A DNA stretch of 64,000 bases from Burkholderiales bacterium (GCA_022841915.1 JALHQN010000015.1:62001-126000); one strand, 5' to 3'. Counted from the stretch's first letter, positions 55,074 through 64,000 are shown. Notes: generated by a model from the sequence alone, not told the origin. A program made the numbers and translations.

Positions 55074-56016
55074 CGGCTGACTTGATCACTTGCGCCAGGC
55101 GCGCGGTTTCGGCCTTGATGACCGCTGCGAACTGCTCCGGTGTGCTGCCGACGGTTTCGACGCCGGAGGCGAGGAAGCGCTCCTTCATCTCGGGCGACTG
55201 AAGCACCCGCAGGGATTCCTGATGCAAGCGAGCGAGGATGGCTGCGGGCGTTTTGCTCGGCGCCCATAATCCGTAAATCGCTTCCGAGGAATATCCGGGG
55301 ACGCCGGCGGCCGCGATGGTCGGCAGGCCCGGTACGAGCGGTGAGGCTTCGGCGCTGGTGACGGCCAGCGCTTTCAGCTTGCCCGACTTGACATGGCCGG
55401 CGACCGAACCCGTCGTGGCGAACATCACCTTCACCTGGCCGGCAAGGACGTCGAGCAAGGCCGGGCCGCCGCCCTTGTATCCGATGCGAGTCAGATCGAC
55501 ACCGGCCATCGCCTTGAAAACTTCCGCAGCGAGGTGATTGGAGGCACCGACGGGGCCGGATGCATAGTTGATCTCTCCCGGGGCCGCTTTTGCGCGTGCG
55601 ATCAGTTCCTTCACTGTGTTAACGCCGAGCGAGGGGTGCACCACAAGGATATTGGGCGATCGCGATGTCAGCGTGATCGGCGCAAGTTCCTTGTCGGGAT
55701 CGTAGGGGACGTTGTCGAGCAGAGGCGAAATCCAGACGGTGTTGTTATGCACGAGCAAGGTGTAGCCGTCGGGATTGCCTTTCGCGACGGTCTGCGGCGC
55801 GATGTTGGTACCCCCGCGATTGTCGACGATCACTTGCTGCTTCAGTCGCTCCGTCAGGCCTTGGGCAAGCAGCCGCGCGGTGAAGTCGATACCGCCGCCA
55901 GGGGCGGCCGTCACGATGCGTAGGGGTTTGTCGGGGAAGGTCTGAGCGAGTGCCTGACCGATGCCGCCGGCCATGCAGGCAGTCATGCTCCAGGCGGCGT
56001 AGCGTGCGAATTGCAT
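55057..56016 (-). CDS. Bug/TctC-family periplasmic receptor 3
   Basis: A 319-residue receptor from the ATG at 56016, with a strong SD (GGAGGAG) and a signal peptide (MTACMAGGIGQALAQ). FPDKPLRIVTAAPGGGIDFTAR, VIVDNRGGTN, NPDGYTLLV and IGYKGGGPAL are family hallmarks. It is divergent from receptor 4 (216 bases apart). Ligand unknown; no permease nearby. Confidence 0.87.
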   Translation of the reverse strand: MQFARYAAWSMTACMAGGIGQALAQTFPDKPLRIVTAAPGGGIDFTARLLAQGLTERLKQQVIVDNRGGTNIAPQTVAKGNPDGYTLLVHNNTVWISPLLDNVPYDPDKELAPITLTSRSPNILVVHPSLGVNTVKELIARAKAAPGEINYASGPVGASNHLAAEVFKAMAGVDLTRIGYKGGGPALLDVLAGQVKVMFATTGSVAGHVKSGKLKALAVTSAEASPLVPGLPTIAAAGVPGYSSEAIYGLWAPSKTPAAILARLHQESLRVLQSPEMKERFLASGVETVGSTPEQFAAVIKAETARLAQVIKSAGLRAK

Positions 56017-56231
56017 GATGCGTGTCTCCTCCGGCGAGCGCCCGGGGGCTGCCGAATCATGTTCGATGTGAGCACGCGGAATGCCGTGCGCCGACTGTAT
56101 TCTACTGTGCAATGTGTCACTCGATGGAGGCGAAAGAGTATGCTTGCCCACGGGGCGGAGGTTGGCATGCGGTCGATTTCCGGGCGCAGTCGGCTCGCAG
56201 TGCAGGGGCAATGAAAGCGAGGAGGTGACGA

Positions 56232-57194
56232 ATGATCAGACTGGCGATTTTCCTTACGGTGTTCGGCGCGGGCGGCTGCTTTGCCCAGGCGGTCAACTAT
56301 CCGACCAAGCCCATGCGCTGGGTGGTGCCCTTTGCGCCGGGCGGCGGCACCGATGTGGTCGCGCGGCCGATCGCGCTCAAGATGAGCGAGCGGCTCGGTC
56401 AGCCGGTGTTGTACGACAACCGCGGGGGAGGCGGAGGCGTGCTGGCCGGAGAGATCGTGGCGCGGGCAACCCCCGACGGCTACACGATGCTGGTTGCGGC
56501 GGTCGCGGTGATGACGGTCAACGTTTCACTCATGAAGATGCCCTTCGATCCGGTCAAGGACTTCGCGCCGGTGACCAAGTTCGCCTCCGTGCCCAACCTG
56601 CTTGCGGCCCGGGCTTCGCTGCCGGTCAAGACCGTCCCTGAGCTGATCACGTATGCGAAGGGTTCGCCCGGGAAACTGCTGTGGGCGCTGTCCGGGGTCG
56701 GGTCGGGCGGGCATCTGGCCATGGAAATGTTCCGGCTGTCGACCGCCATCGATCCGGTGCGGGTGTACTACAAGGGGGCCGGGCCGGCAGCCGTGGCTCT
56801 GTTGAGCAACGAAGCCGATGTGCTGTTCGCCAATCCCGGCGTATTCATGGCGCATATCAAGTCGGGGAAGCTGCGTGCGATCGCGGTCGCGGCGCGCGAA
56901 CGCATTGCGGTACTGCCGGGGACGCCGACCTTCATCGAGGCCGGGCACGCCGATTTCGAGTCGGGGTCCTGGTACGGGCTGGCTGCGCCTGCCCGGACGC
57001 CGCCGGCGATCGTCGAGCGCGTCTATCGAGTCGCGGCCGAGGTGCTCAAGGAGCCCGACATCGTTGCCCGCCTCGTCGCGGACGGCGCGACGCCCGTGGG
57101 CAACTCTCCGCAGGCGTTCTCGCAGGAAATTCGAGACGACATCTTGCGCTGGGCCAAGGTGATCAAGGCAGCGAACATATCGCTGCAACTCTAG
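56232..57194 (+). CDS. Bug/TctC-family periplasmic receptor 4
   Basis: A 320-residue receptor with a signal peptide (MIRLAIFLTVFGAGGCFAQ), YPTKPMRWVVPFAPGGGTDVVA, LYDNRGGGGG, TPDGYTMLV and VYYKGAGPAAV. A strong SD (AGGAGG) precedes the ATG. It is divergent from receptor 3 and converges on the HD-domain gene. About 30-40% identical by eye to the other receptors, so this is not a recent duplicate. Confidence 0.87.
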   Translation: MIRLAIFLTVFGAGGCFAQAVNYPTKPMRWVVPFAPGGGTDVVARPIALKMSERLGQPVLYDNRGGGGGVLAGEIVARATPDGYTMLVAAVAVMTVNVSLMKMPFDPVKDFAPVTKFASVPNLLAARASLPVKTVPELITYAKGSPGKLLWALSGVGSGGHLAMEMFRLSTAIDPVRVYYKGAGPAAVALLSNEADVLFANPGVFMAHIKSGKLRAIAVAARERIAVLPGTPTFIEAGHADFESGSWYGLAAPARTPPAIVERVYRVAAEVLKEPDIVARLVADGATPVGNSPQAFSQEIRDDILRWAKVIKAANISLQL

Positions 57195-57221
57195 CCGCGC
57201 GCCTGCCGGCAAGCAACCGGG

Positions 57222-57962
57222 CTAGAGGTAACGCGTCGGCCAGTTGATGGTACGCCACATGTGCGCGGTCGGGCTGTGATCGAATCCCAGTCCTTCCGCG
57301 GGCTGACGGAAGTGGCGGCCGACGACGTCGGTGAATTCTTCCAGCTCGACCTGCACGTTTGGGTCGAATGCGTACAAGTCGTTCACGGTGAGCAGCCGCG
57401 CGCTCATGTACCACTTGTGGTTGCGGGCGTATTGGTATTCGCGCTCGACATAGGCTTCGGGTTTGAAGTCGGCGCCGAACAGACGCAGATAGGAGTCGGG
57501 ATAGGTGTAGCCTACCGACTCGTCGGGATAGAACCGCAGCACCTGATGGTAACGGATGGCGAAAGCCACTTCCTCGTCGACATAGGGCTCGAACAGTTGT
57601 GCCGCCCAGTAGCCATGATCGGCGCGGATGAAGCCGGTGCTGGCGATGTCATGCAAAAGGCATGCGAGCACGATTTTTTCGCTCGTGCCGTTCTTTTGCG
57701 CGAGTCGGGCGCTCTGGAGCATATGAGCGGCGGGCCCAAAACGGTGCCGGAAGAAATCGAACAGGGTCGGTTTGTCGGGCATGCGCGAGAGGCGAGGGTC
57801 ATGCCCCATCAGATGCAGTTTGCCCCGGCTGTCCTGGGGCGGCGGCGGATTGCGCGGATCGCGCTCGCCCGAGGTGTAGATTGGCGATTTCACGATGACG
57901 AGCTTGTCGAGTTCAGCGCTCGCTGCGTGTTCGGCGGCTTCGGCGATTTGTAGGCTGTTCAT
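57222..57962 (-). CDS. HD-domain protein
   Basis: A 246-residue cytoplasmic protein with an HD-superfamily metal-binding core. FFRHRFGPAAHMLQSARLAQ provides the first His, LACLLHDIASTG the HD pair, RADHGYWAAQLFEPYVDEEV the next His and Asp, and AIRYHQVL a further His. HD proteins are phosphohydrolases or metal-dependent hydrolases; the substrate is unknown. I start it at 57962 (MNSLQIAEAAEH). It is convergent with receptor 4. Confidence 0.75.
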   Translation of the reverse strand: MNSLQIAEAAEHAASAELDKLVIVKSPIYTSGERDPRNPPPPQDSRGKLHLMGHDPRLSRMPDKPTLFDFFRHRFGPAAHMLQSARLAQKNGTSEKIVLACLLHDIASTGFIRADHGYWAAQLFEPYVDEEVAFAIRYHQVLRFYPDESVGYTYPDSYLRLFGADFKPEAYVEREYQYARNHKWYMSARLLTVNDLYAFDPNVQVELEEFTDVVGRHFRQPAEGLGFDHSPTAHMWRTINWPTRYL

Positions 57963-58080
57963 GCGCTCATATTCCGGCGGGTCTCGCACGGCTGTCAAGC
58001 TGCACTGCGTCATTGCCCATGACGCGGGGGCGAGGCCGGCATTGGCGGCCGCGGTGCCGACCCTTCCGGGTCAGCACCTG

Positions 58081-58106
58081 GTGTCCCAAGTCAGAGATTC
58101 GTCGAC
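58081..58106 (+). repeat. Solo copy of the MITE terminal repeat
   Basis: GTGTCC-CA-AGTCAGAGATTCGT, then CGAC. It matches the left end of the element at 59810-60004 in 23 of 26 bases (TG for CA, T for C near the end). It lies in the same orientation as that left end, with no partner on the other side that I can see. The amidase gene ends inside it. Confidence 0.75.
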
Positions 58107-59740
58107 TGGAGGCGGAACGCACTCGCTTGATCCTGGCTCCACGGCAGGTCACGGCTCAGGCGACTGACCAGTTCCAGCGCGTAAGGAGCCGTCTCCAGCA
58201 GCAGGTTCATGTGCTCGTCGGAGAGCTTCAATCCGGCTCTGGCTGCCATGGTTTGCGCGAGGTCACGCACGCCAGGATCGATGTCGGGGGCCGCCGTGGG
58301 TGCATGGTCGTGATCGACAGGGGGCGCGAGGGCGCCAGCCACGAGTTGCGGGCGTCGCTTGTTCCACTGCGTGGCCTGCTCGTAGGCGCGTCCGATGCGC
58401 AGCACGGTCGCATCCTCGAACGGGCGCCCCGCGATCTGCAAACCGAGCGGAAGACCGGCTTCGCTGAAGCCTGCGCCGAGCGCAAGGGCGGGGGCACCCG
58501 TCACGCTGAACAGCGTGCCCATGCCCGGGCGCAAGAATTTGTCGGCCGAACCGAGAGACTTGTGATTCGCGAGGCTCGGTGCCGGCCCGGCGCCCGCGGT
58601 CAGGAGCGCATCGTAGCGGGCATAGACGGGCTTCATCTCGTCGATGATCGCGGCCCGGTGGCGTTGGGCGGTGATGTAGTCCGCGGACGTATACAGGCAT
58701 GCCGGCAGACACCGTGACAGGAAGTGGTGACCGTAGGCCTGGGGGCGCTCTTGCAGCGTCTTGTGATGCAGGGCGTAGAGTTCGGATTCCGTCATCATGA
58801 GCCGCACGGCGTAGTAGTCGTGCAGGGAACGCAGACGGATCTCCTCGACGTGGGCCCCAAGCGACTCGAGCACCTCGATCGACCGACGAACGGCCGCGAT
58901 GAGTTCGGGGCTCATGTCGAGGTCTTCCTCGAAGAAATGACGCACGACCCCGATACGCAGGCCGCGGATGCCTGCGTCGAGACCGTCGCGCATGGAGGGC
59001 AGCTTGATCTGAGCGCTGCCGGGGTCGGCGGGATCGTGGCCGATGAGCTGATCGAGCACGATGGCGCAATCTTCGACCGAGCGGGTGAGCGGTCCCACGT
59101 GGTCGCAACTCGACGAAAACGGCACGACGCCCACCCGGCTCACCAGCCCGAAGGTGGGTTTGAGACCCACCACGCCCGACAGCCAGGCGGGGCTGCGTAC
59201 AGAGCCCCCAGTGTCGGTGCCGAGTGCGTAGGCCGCCAAGCCCGCTGCGACCGCGGCCGCCGAACCGCTGCTCGAGCCGCCGGTAAAGTGCATCGGGTTC
59301 CACGGATTGCGCGCAGGCGGCCAGGGCAGGTCGAACGACGGGCCGCCGTGTGCGAACTCGTGCGTCGCTGCCTTGCCGAGAAGAACGGCGCCCGCAGCAT
59401 AGAGCCGGCGTACCGCTGCCGCATCGTGCCGGGGCACATTGTGTTCGAGCAGGCGGGAGTGCGCGGTCGTGCGTATGCCCGCGGTATCGAAGTTGTCCTT
59501 CAAGGCGAGGGGAATGCCGTGCAGCGGGCCGCGGTAGTCGCCGCGCGCGATTTCTTGCTCGGCCGCGCTTGCTTGGGCGAGCGCGTGATCCGCCGTGACG
59601 GTCAGGTACGCATGCAGTTGAGGATCGATGGCATCGATGCGTTCGAGGTAGGCACGCGTCAGTTCGACCGGGGAGATCTTGCGGCCTCGGAGCAGTTCAG
59701 CCGCGCTGGCAATGTCGAGAAAGCAAAGATCGTCTTCCAT
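58091..59740 (-). CDS. Amidase signature family enzyme
   Basis: A 549-residue amidase of the Ser-cisSer-Lys class. Lys81 (LALKDNFDT), the GGSSSGS run at 154-160 for the cis-Ser, and the nucleophile Ser180 in DTGGSVR are intact; GPLHGIPLALKDN is the family signature. A small C-terminal domain (about 480-540, ARAGLKLSDEHMNLLLE) is common in amidases of this branch. The last residues (QSTNL) and the TGA stop come from a transposon-end-like repeat (58081-58106), so the natural C-terminal tail was probably replaced. The start ATG lies 70 bases from a complete MITE-like element. Confidence 0.88.
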   Translation of the reverse strand: MEDDLCFLDIASAAELLRGRKISPVELTRAYLERIDAIDPQLHAYLTVTADHALAQASAAEQEIARGDYRGPLHGIPLALKDNFDTAGIRTTAHSRLLEHNVPRHDAAAVRRLYAAGAVLLGKAATHEFAHGGPSFDLPWPPARNPWNPMHFTGGSSSGSAAAVAAGLAAYALGTDTGGSVRSPAWLSGVVGLKPTFGLVSRVGVVPFSSSCDHVGPLTRSVEDCAIVLDQLIGHDPADPGSAQIKLPSMRDGLDAGIRGLRIGVVRHFFEEDLDMSPELIAAVRRSIEVLESLGAHVEEIRLRSLHDYYAVRLMMTESELYALHHKTLQERPQAYGHHFLSRCLPACLYTSADYITAQRHRAAIIDEMKPVYARYDALLTAGAGPAPSLANHKSLGSADKFLRPGMGTLFSVTGAPALALGAGFSEAGLPLGLQIAGRPFEDATVLRIGRAYEQATQWNKRRPQLVAGALAPPVDHDHAPTAAPDIDPGVRDLAQTMAARAGLKLSDEHMNLLLETAPYALELVSRLSRDLPWSQDQASAFRLQSTNL

Positions 59741-59809
59741 GAGGGGCTCACCGTCGCTGAGGGGGAGCCCTGATTCTAGCTTGTAGACCGCATCGGAATT
59801 GATCGGAAC

Positions 59810-60004
59810 CTAGTGTCCTGAGTCAGAGATTCGTTGACGAATGGCCGAACGGTGCCGCCGGTGTAGAAGGGACAAAAGGGTCGAAATCGACGTCAGACGC
59901 GAAGGAAACCGCAGCCAGGTTGGACACCTGGCGAGGATTTCCGACAAAGTATGGCGTCGATTCTCGGCGCTTTTGTTCAGCGAATTTCTGACTCAGGACA
60001 CTAG
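59810..60004. mobile_element. 195-bp MITE-like element with 24-bp terminal inverted repeats
   Basis: Left end CTAGTGTCCTGAGTCAGAGA-TTCG (59810-59833) and right end CGAA-TTTCTGACTCAGGACACTAG (59981-60004) are inverted copies with one mismatch. Both outer ends are CTAG, the target preference and TA duplication known from IS630-type elements. The 147-bp interior has no credible gene. It lies between the amidase start and the end of the histidine kinase gene, both minus-strand. It is too small to encode a transposase, so it is non-autonomous. Confidence 0.8.
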
Positions 60005-60078
60005 GCCTGCGCGCGCCGTGCGCGCTCGCGCAGGCGGAACCGCATGGGGCGGTCGTGCACCCGAGACCCGGAGCGGCC

Positions 60079-62853
60079 TCAGGCGGCGGCTTCGTCGGCG
60101 GCGAGGTATGCCGCAAGGGCGCGGCACGCTTCGTCCAAGGCCTGTTCCAACGGACCGCCGGTGCTCCAGGCTTGTGTGGTGTCTCCCCGGCGGGCGAATG
60201 TCTCGGCTTCTGCGGCGAGTTCCGCCAGGACCAGCGCGCCGACGAACCGGCTGCTCGACTTCAGCGCATGGACGGTCGTGCGGAAACTTTCCAGGTCGGT
60301 TCGCGTCGTCGCCTCCTGGAGCTTCGCCTTCAGGGCAGATGCGGTATCGAGGTAGGTCCGGACGATTTTGCGGGTCGCGGGGGCGGAGATCTGCTCGGTC
60401 AGATGCGCAAGGACTTGCCGGTCGAGCACCGGTGCAATCGAGGGCGTCGGCGACAGCGAGGGCGCCGGTGCGCTCGCGGGTGCGCCGACTGTTCCGCCGA
60501 GCCAGCGGCTGATCGTCGCCTCGAGCGCGTTCATCGAAACCGGTTTGGTGAGGTAGTCGTCCATTCCGGCGTCGAGACAGCGCTGGCGGTCTTCTGCGAA
60601 CGCGTTCGCCGTCAGCGCGATGATGGGCGTGCGCTTCGCGTCGCGCTCCAGCGCGCGTATGCGGGCTGTGGCGACATAGCCATCCAGCACGGGCATCTGG
60701 CAGTCCATGAGGATCAAGTCGAAGCGGTGCTGTTCGGACGCTTCGATCGCTTTCTGGCCGTTGTCAGCGATGGTGCATGTCAGACCGAGACCGGCCAGCA
60801 TTTCCGTGACCACGATCTGATTCACCGGATTGTCCTCGGCCACCAGCACATGACCGCACAGCTGTCCGCACGGGCGCGTCAAACTCGAAGCGCGCGGATC
60901 GGGCGCAGCCGTCGAGGCTTTGGCGCAGGGAAGATCCAGGCGGACTGTCGTGCCTTGGCCCGCTGCGCTTTCGAGCTCGATCGTTCCACCCATGAGTTCG
61001 ACGATGCGCTTGCAGATGGCGAGTCCGAGGCCGGTGCCGCCGTGGGTGCGCGTGGTCGATGTGTCTGCTTGGTTGAACGGCTGGAAGAGCGACTGCAGCT
61101 TGTCTGCAGCGATGCCGATGCCGGTGTCGCGGATCTCAACGCGAAGCCGAATGCCGGCTTGCCTGGAATCACCCGCGGTTGCAGTGACCTTGCAATCGAT
61201 GCGTCCGCCCTGGGTGAACTTGATCGAGTTGCCGAGTACGTTGCTCAATATCTGGCGCAGTCGCGTCGGGTCGCCATTGAGTCGTCCCGGCAGTTCCGGG
61301 CTGGGGGCGAGGGCGAACGAGGTGCCGCGTTCTGCGGCGAGTTCCCGATAGGTGGTGCCTACATCGGCGAGCAGGGCGTGCAGGTCGAAGTCGATCGCTT
61401 CCAAGGACAGCTTGCCCGCCTCGATCTTGGCCAGATCGAGCACGTCGCTCAACAGACTGTGCAATTGGCGCCCGGAGCCCCGGATGGCATCGCAGTATTT
61501 GCGTTGATCGGTGCTCAGCGCAGTCCGGTGCAGGAGGTCCGCCATGCCGAGAACGCCGTTCAGTGGGGTGCGGATCTCGTGACTCATGCTGGAGAGGAAG
61601 GCGGACTTCGCATCGCTGGCCGCGAGTGCTGCATCGCGGGCGCTGGCCAGTTCCTGGTTCTTCTGCACGAGGTGATCTGTCATCGCATCGAGCGCCTGCA
61701 CCGTGGAGCCGATCGCGTCGCCTTCGTTGGCGATCTCCACTTGCTGGCCAGTCGTCTGCAGCACCAGTCGCGTGGTTTTGCGGCGCAGTCGGCGCAGGGG
61801 CGCCAAGGCGAAGCGCAGCAGGACGACGGCGAGAATGACGGCGACCGTGGCAATCATGACGCCCGCAATGGCGGAATGCTTGGCGCCGGCTTCGAAGACG
61901 CGATCGGCGCGCTTGCTGTCGACCACCACCTGCATGACGAAAGCTTCGTCGACCAAGCGGATCGGCACGTACAGTACGGTCGCCTGCAGTTCCGACGAAC
62001 GCCTCGAGTAAGGCGCTTTTTGCGTGAATGCGGCTTCGATCGCCTCGGCCTCGATCGGCGGCGCGGGATCAGCACTGGTGGCGACGAGCCGACCATCGTC
62101 GGCGATCAAGGTCAGCGCCGCGCCCACTTCCTTGGCCACACGCGCAATGAAGGCGTCGTTGACCTGCATGCCGAGGATGACCGAGCCCACGGCTGCGCCT
62201 GCACGCTCCAGGGGGGCGACGGTCTGGATCATCGCGTTGTGACCTGGACTGCGCTCGGTCGTGATGGTCGTGAGGACCGAGGATCCGGTCAAGGCTTCGG
62301 CGACATGCCGCGCTGTCGTTCTGTCGCCTCGGCGCGCGGGCGCCTGCGCCCGATAGACGACGATCTGTTCGTTGTCGGTGAATTCAAGCACGTCGAGCTT
62401 CAGGGACGTTCGCAGCTGTTCCACGGCTCGCACGAATGCGAGGTTGCTCTGTGGGGCCTGGGCGTCGACCGCGTCGACTATCGTGGGATGCGTGCGCAGA
62501 AGCGCGGCCAGGGATTGGAGCTGGCTGACGTGCGTATCGAGCAAGCCTTCCACGATGCGACCGACCGTCGCTGCCTTGTCGACCTCGCGCTCGTGCATGG
62601 CTGCCCGCAAGACGCCCGCAGCGTTCCAGTAGGAGGCGAGCTCGGTGACGCCGACGATGAGGACGACCATCGCGATGAGCCAGGTGCGCAACCCGGGTCG
62701 GAAGCCGCTCGGGCGGCGCTCAGCCGTGTGGCCGTGATCGAGCACCTCTGCTGGGGGCGCCGTGGACTTCACGCGCCAGGCGCCGCATGGGGCGTGGGTG
62801 CTGTCGGCGGGGGTGTGCCCGCCGTCGCCTGTGCGCGCCCGAGGCGCTGGCAC
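60079..62853 (-). CDS. Hybrid sensor histidine kinase with receiver and HPt domains
   Basis: A 924-residue phosphorelay protein. TM helices at about 57-77 and 328-350 enclose a periplasmic double-Cache-like sensor domain. A HAMP-like linker follows (351-400), then HisKA with His425 (SHEIRTPLNG), HATPase_c with N-box NSIKFT (about 542) and G boxes DTGIGI and GGTGLGL, a receiver domain (668-785; Asp717 in LMDCQMPVLDG, Lys770), and a C-terminal HPt domain (His862 in VHALKSSS). It is of the BarA/ArcB layout. No response regulator gene is beside it, so the output partner lies elsewhere. The exact start is uncertain; the first 45 residues are low-complexity. Confidence 0.9.
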   Translation of the reverse strand: MPAPRARTGDGGHTPADSTHAPCGAWRVKSTAPPAEVLDHGHTAERRPSGFRPGLRTWLIAMVVLIVGVTELASYWNAAGVLRAAMHEREVDKAATVGRIVEGLLDTHVSQLQSLAALLRTHPTIVDAVDAQAPQSNLAFVRAVEQLRTSLKLDVLEFTDNEQIVVYRAQAPARRGDRTTARHVAEALTGSSVLTTITTERSPGHNAMIQTVAPLERAGAAVGSVILGMQVNDAFIARVAKEVGAALTLIADDGRLVATSADPAPPIEAEAIEAAFTQKAPYSRRSSELQATVLYVPIRLVDEAFVMQVVVDSKRADRVFEAGAKHSAIAGVMIATVAVILAVVLLRFALAPLRRLRRKTTRLVLQTTGQQVEIANEGDAIGSTVQALDAMTDHLVQKNQELASARDAALAASDAKSAFLSSMSHEIRTPLNGVLGMADLLHRTALSTDQRKYCDAIRGSGRQLHSLLSDVLDLAKIEAGKLSLEAIDFDLHALLADVGTTYRELAAERGTSFALAPSPELPGRLNGDPTRLRQILSNVLGNSIKFTQGGRIDCKVTATAGDSRQAGIRLRVEIRDTGIGIAADKLQSLFQPFNQADTSTTRTHGGTGLGLAICKRIVELMGGTIELESAAGQGTTVRLDLPCAKASTAAPDPRASSLTRPCGQLCGHVLVAEDNPVNQIVVTEMLAGLGLTCTIADNGQKAIEASEQHRFDLILMDCQMPVLDGYVATARIRALERDAKRTPIIALTANAFAEDRQRCLDAGMDDYLTKPVSMNALEATISRWLGGTVGAPASAPAPSLSPTPSIAPVLDRQVLAHLTEQISAPATRKIVRTYLDTASALKAKLQEATTRTDLESFRTTVHALKSSSRFVGALVLAELAAEAETFARRGDTTQAWSTGGPLEQALDEACRALAAYLAADEAAA

Positions 62854-62893
62854 GCGAGGCCGATTCGCCTGAGCAAAGCGTGGGGTGCGAAGG

Positions 62894-62910
62894 GGCGCGC
62901 AGGGCGCGCC
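62894..62910. terminator. GC hairpin between the MFS and kinase genes
   Basis: GGCGCGC-AGG-GCGCGCC, a perfect 7-bp stem in the 184-base gap between two minus-strand genes. Terminator or processing signal candidate; no U-run. Confidence 0.35.
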
Positions 62911-63037
62911 TGGGCCAGGACGGTGGTCCGTGAGCGCATGGATCGAGTCGTGCTTGGTCTGGGATCCTAGCGATTACGGCGCGTGGCTGCCTGGCTTGAG
63001 GCTGCACCCGATTGCGCAGCCGTACTCGATCAATCGG

Positions 63038-64000
63038 TCAGGGTCGATCGGGCGGCTGCCGGCCCTCGTCGCCGGCCTTGCGCGCGCCCTTGGCTCCCAT
63101 GCGCGCACTGACCAGCAGAAGCGCGGCGTTGGTCCAGAACACTGAGATGAGCCCCAGCATGCTGCCTAGGTAGCCGAACAGGAGCGGAACCCCGATCTGA
63201 ATGATCTTGTTGAGCGACATCCGCAGGCCGAGCGATTCTCCCGTGCGCCCTTGAGGCGAAGCCTCGTAGATTAGGATCATCGAAAGCGGCTGGCCGCAGC
63301 CGAGCGCCAGCCCGAGCAGGAAGGCGATCGCGGCCAGAATCCAGGGATTCTCGAAGAACGGGAACAGCAGATAGATCAGCCCCGATGCGAGCAGGCAGTA
63401 GTTCATCAGCTGCTCTTCGGTGGCGAGCTTGAGCAGTTTCGGCATCACGAGCCGGACGACGAATGCGGCCGCGGAATGCGCGCCGATGATGATGCCGATC
63501 ATCGAGGCGGAGAGTCCGATCGAGTCGCCGTAGATCGGCATGTAGAAATTGAGCAGGTCCGAGGCGGCGAACACCATGGCGCCGCTGAGCAAAGCTCGCC
63601 GCAGCGGTGGAATTCGCATGAGGTCGGTGATGCGTGCGCCTTCGTCCTTGATTTTCTTCTTCGGTGCGCCGGGCAGGCTCTTGCGGAACACGCCCATCGC
63701 GAGCAGCGGCAAGAAGGCGAGTGCGGCGAGCATCGCGTAGCTGTTCTCGTGGCCGATGGAATCGATGGCGAAGCCGACCGCGACCGGTCCCAGCAGCCCG
63801 GCCATGGCCTGGCCCAGGCTGAAGGTCGTCAGGTTGGCGGCGCGCTTGTCGGGCCCTCCCACGGAGGCCGCCAGGTTTTGCAGCGACACCATGAAGAATA
63901 TGAAGGTCATTCCCGTCAGGATTCTCGACGCATAGAGGCCGGCGAGGCTGGGGAAGAGGTAGGGAACGATCAGTGCCAGCGTGCCCCCGACCGAACCGTA
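63038..64000 (-). CDS. MFS transporter, 5'-truncated by the window edge
   Basis: The frame is open from the window edge to the stop at 63038-63040, giving 320 residues of a major facilitator without its first helices. It reads YGSVGGTLALIVPYLFPSLA at the edge, then RILTGMTFIFFMVSLQNLA, a central charged loop (KKKIKDEGARITDLMR), and the second-half helices with GCGQPLSMILIYEASPQGRTGE, which fits the drug/sugar MFS class. It ends in a basic tail. The start codon lies beyond position 64000. Confidence 0.85.
   Translation of the reverse strand, partial: YGSVGGTLALIVPYLFPSLAGLYASRILTGMTFIFFMVSLQNLAASVGGPDKRAANLTTFSLGQAMAGLLGPVAVGFAIDSIGHENSYAMLAALAFLPLLAMGVFRKSLPGAPKKKIKDEGARITDLMRIPPLRRALLSGAMVFAASDLLNFYMPIYGDSIGLSASMIGIIIGAHSAAAFVVRLVMPKLLKLATEEQLMNYCLLASGLIYLLFPFFENPWILAAIAFLLGLALGCGQPLSMILIYEASPQGRTGESLGLRMSLNKIIQIGVPLLFGYLGSMLGLISVFWTNAALLLVSARMGAKGARKAGDEGRQPPDRP

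Noticed and set aside
60055-62970. Plus-strand open frame of 971 codons across the histidine kinase
   Set aside because: Antisense shadow of a gene with all kinase, receiver and HPt motifs intact; its own translation has no domain.

Overview
The window is GC-rich, gene-dense DNA whose gene families point to a Burkholderiales-like betaproteobacterium. The evidence is four tripartite-tricarboxylate (Bug/TctC) receptors, a TctA/TctB pair, CaiB-type CoA transferases, two glutathione S-transferases, DUF2189 and DUF4142 families, and a selenocysteine formate dehydrogenase operon with FdhE. This assignment rests on gene content only. I see no rRNA, tRNA, CRISPR array or prophage.

Left part (1-13600): the tail of a thiolase/lipid-transfer protein, two tandem amidohydrolases (about 70% identical by eye), an alpha/beta hydrolase with a Cys nucleophile, and a fused double CaiB-type CoA transferase. 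These are followed by a Bug receptor that converges on a tctB-tctA transporter operon. Two membrane proteins (DUF2189; a 2TM plus beta-rich unknown), an MFS transporter and a second Bug receptor complete this stretch. It looks like uptake and CoA-linked breakdown of organic acids.

Centre-left (13750-28860): a coiled-coil/HTH regulator precedes the formate dehydrogenase operon. Its catalytic subunit is one gene, 14586-17846, with an in-frame UGA (Sec192) and a textbook SECIS hairpin. Downstream come the Fe-S subunit, an NrfD-type membrane anchor, a tiny lipoprotein, fdhE and a small unknown. An NfeD protease-flotillin pair, a GST, a CPA2 K+/H+ antiporter overlapping a tandem universal stress protein, and an SNF-type Na+ symporter follow.

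Centre (28978-43360): scattered catabolic genes. They comprise two enoyl-CoA hydratase-like proteins, an alpha/beta hydrolase with Thr at the nucleophile, a DsbA-like protein, a quinone oxidoreductase, tandem Lin0512 proteins, an MFS transporter, a GIY-YIG protein, a GST, an acyl-CoA carboxylase carboxyltransferase, a VOC protein, two luciferase-like monooxygenases and a TauD/TfdA dioxygenase. A small membrane-protein gene here is broken by an in-frame TAG.

Right-centre (43632-55036): a P-type ATPase, an AI-2E family exporter, a nonsense-mutated DUF4142 remnant, then a divergent pair of operons. One encodes a phosphoribosyltransferase, an APH-like kinase and a PRPP synthetase. The other encodes nicotinamidase and nicotinate phosphoribosyltransferase, followed by a lactonase. 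Together they look like a self-contained PRPP-to-NAD salvage module next to ion-transport genes.

Right end (55057-64000): two divergent Bug receptors, an HD-domain protein, an amidase whose stop codon lies inside a transposon-end repeat, a complete 195-bp MITE-like element with matching ends, a hybrid histidine kinase and a 5'-truncated MFS transporter.
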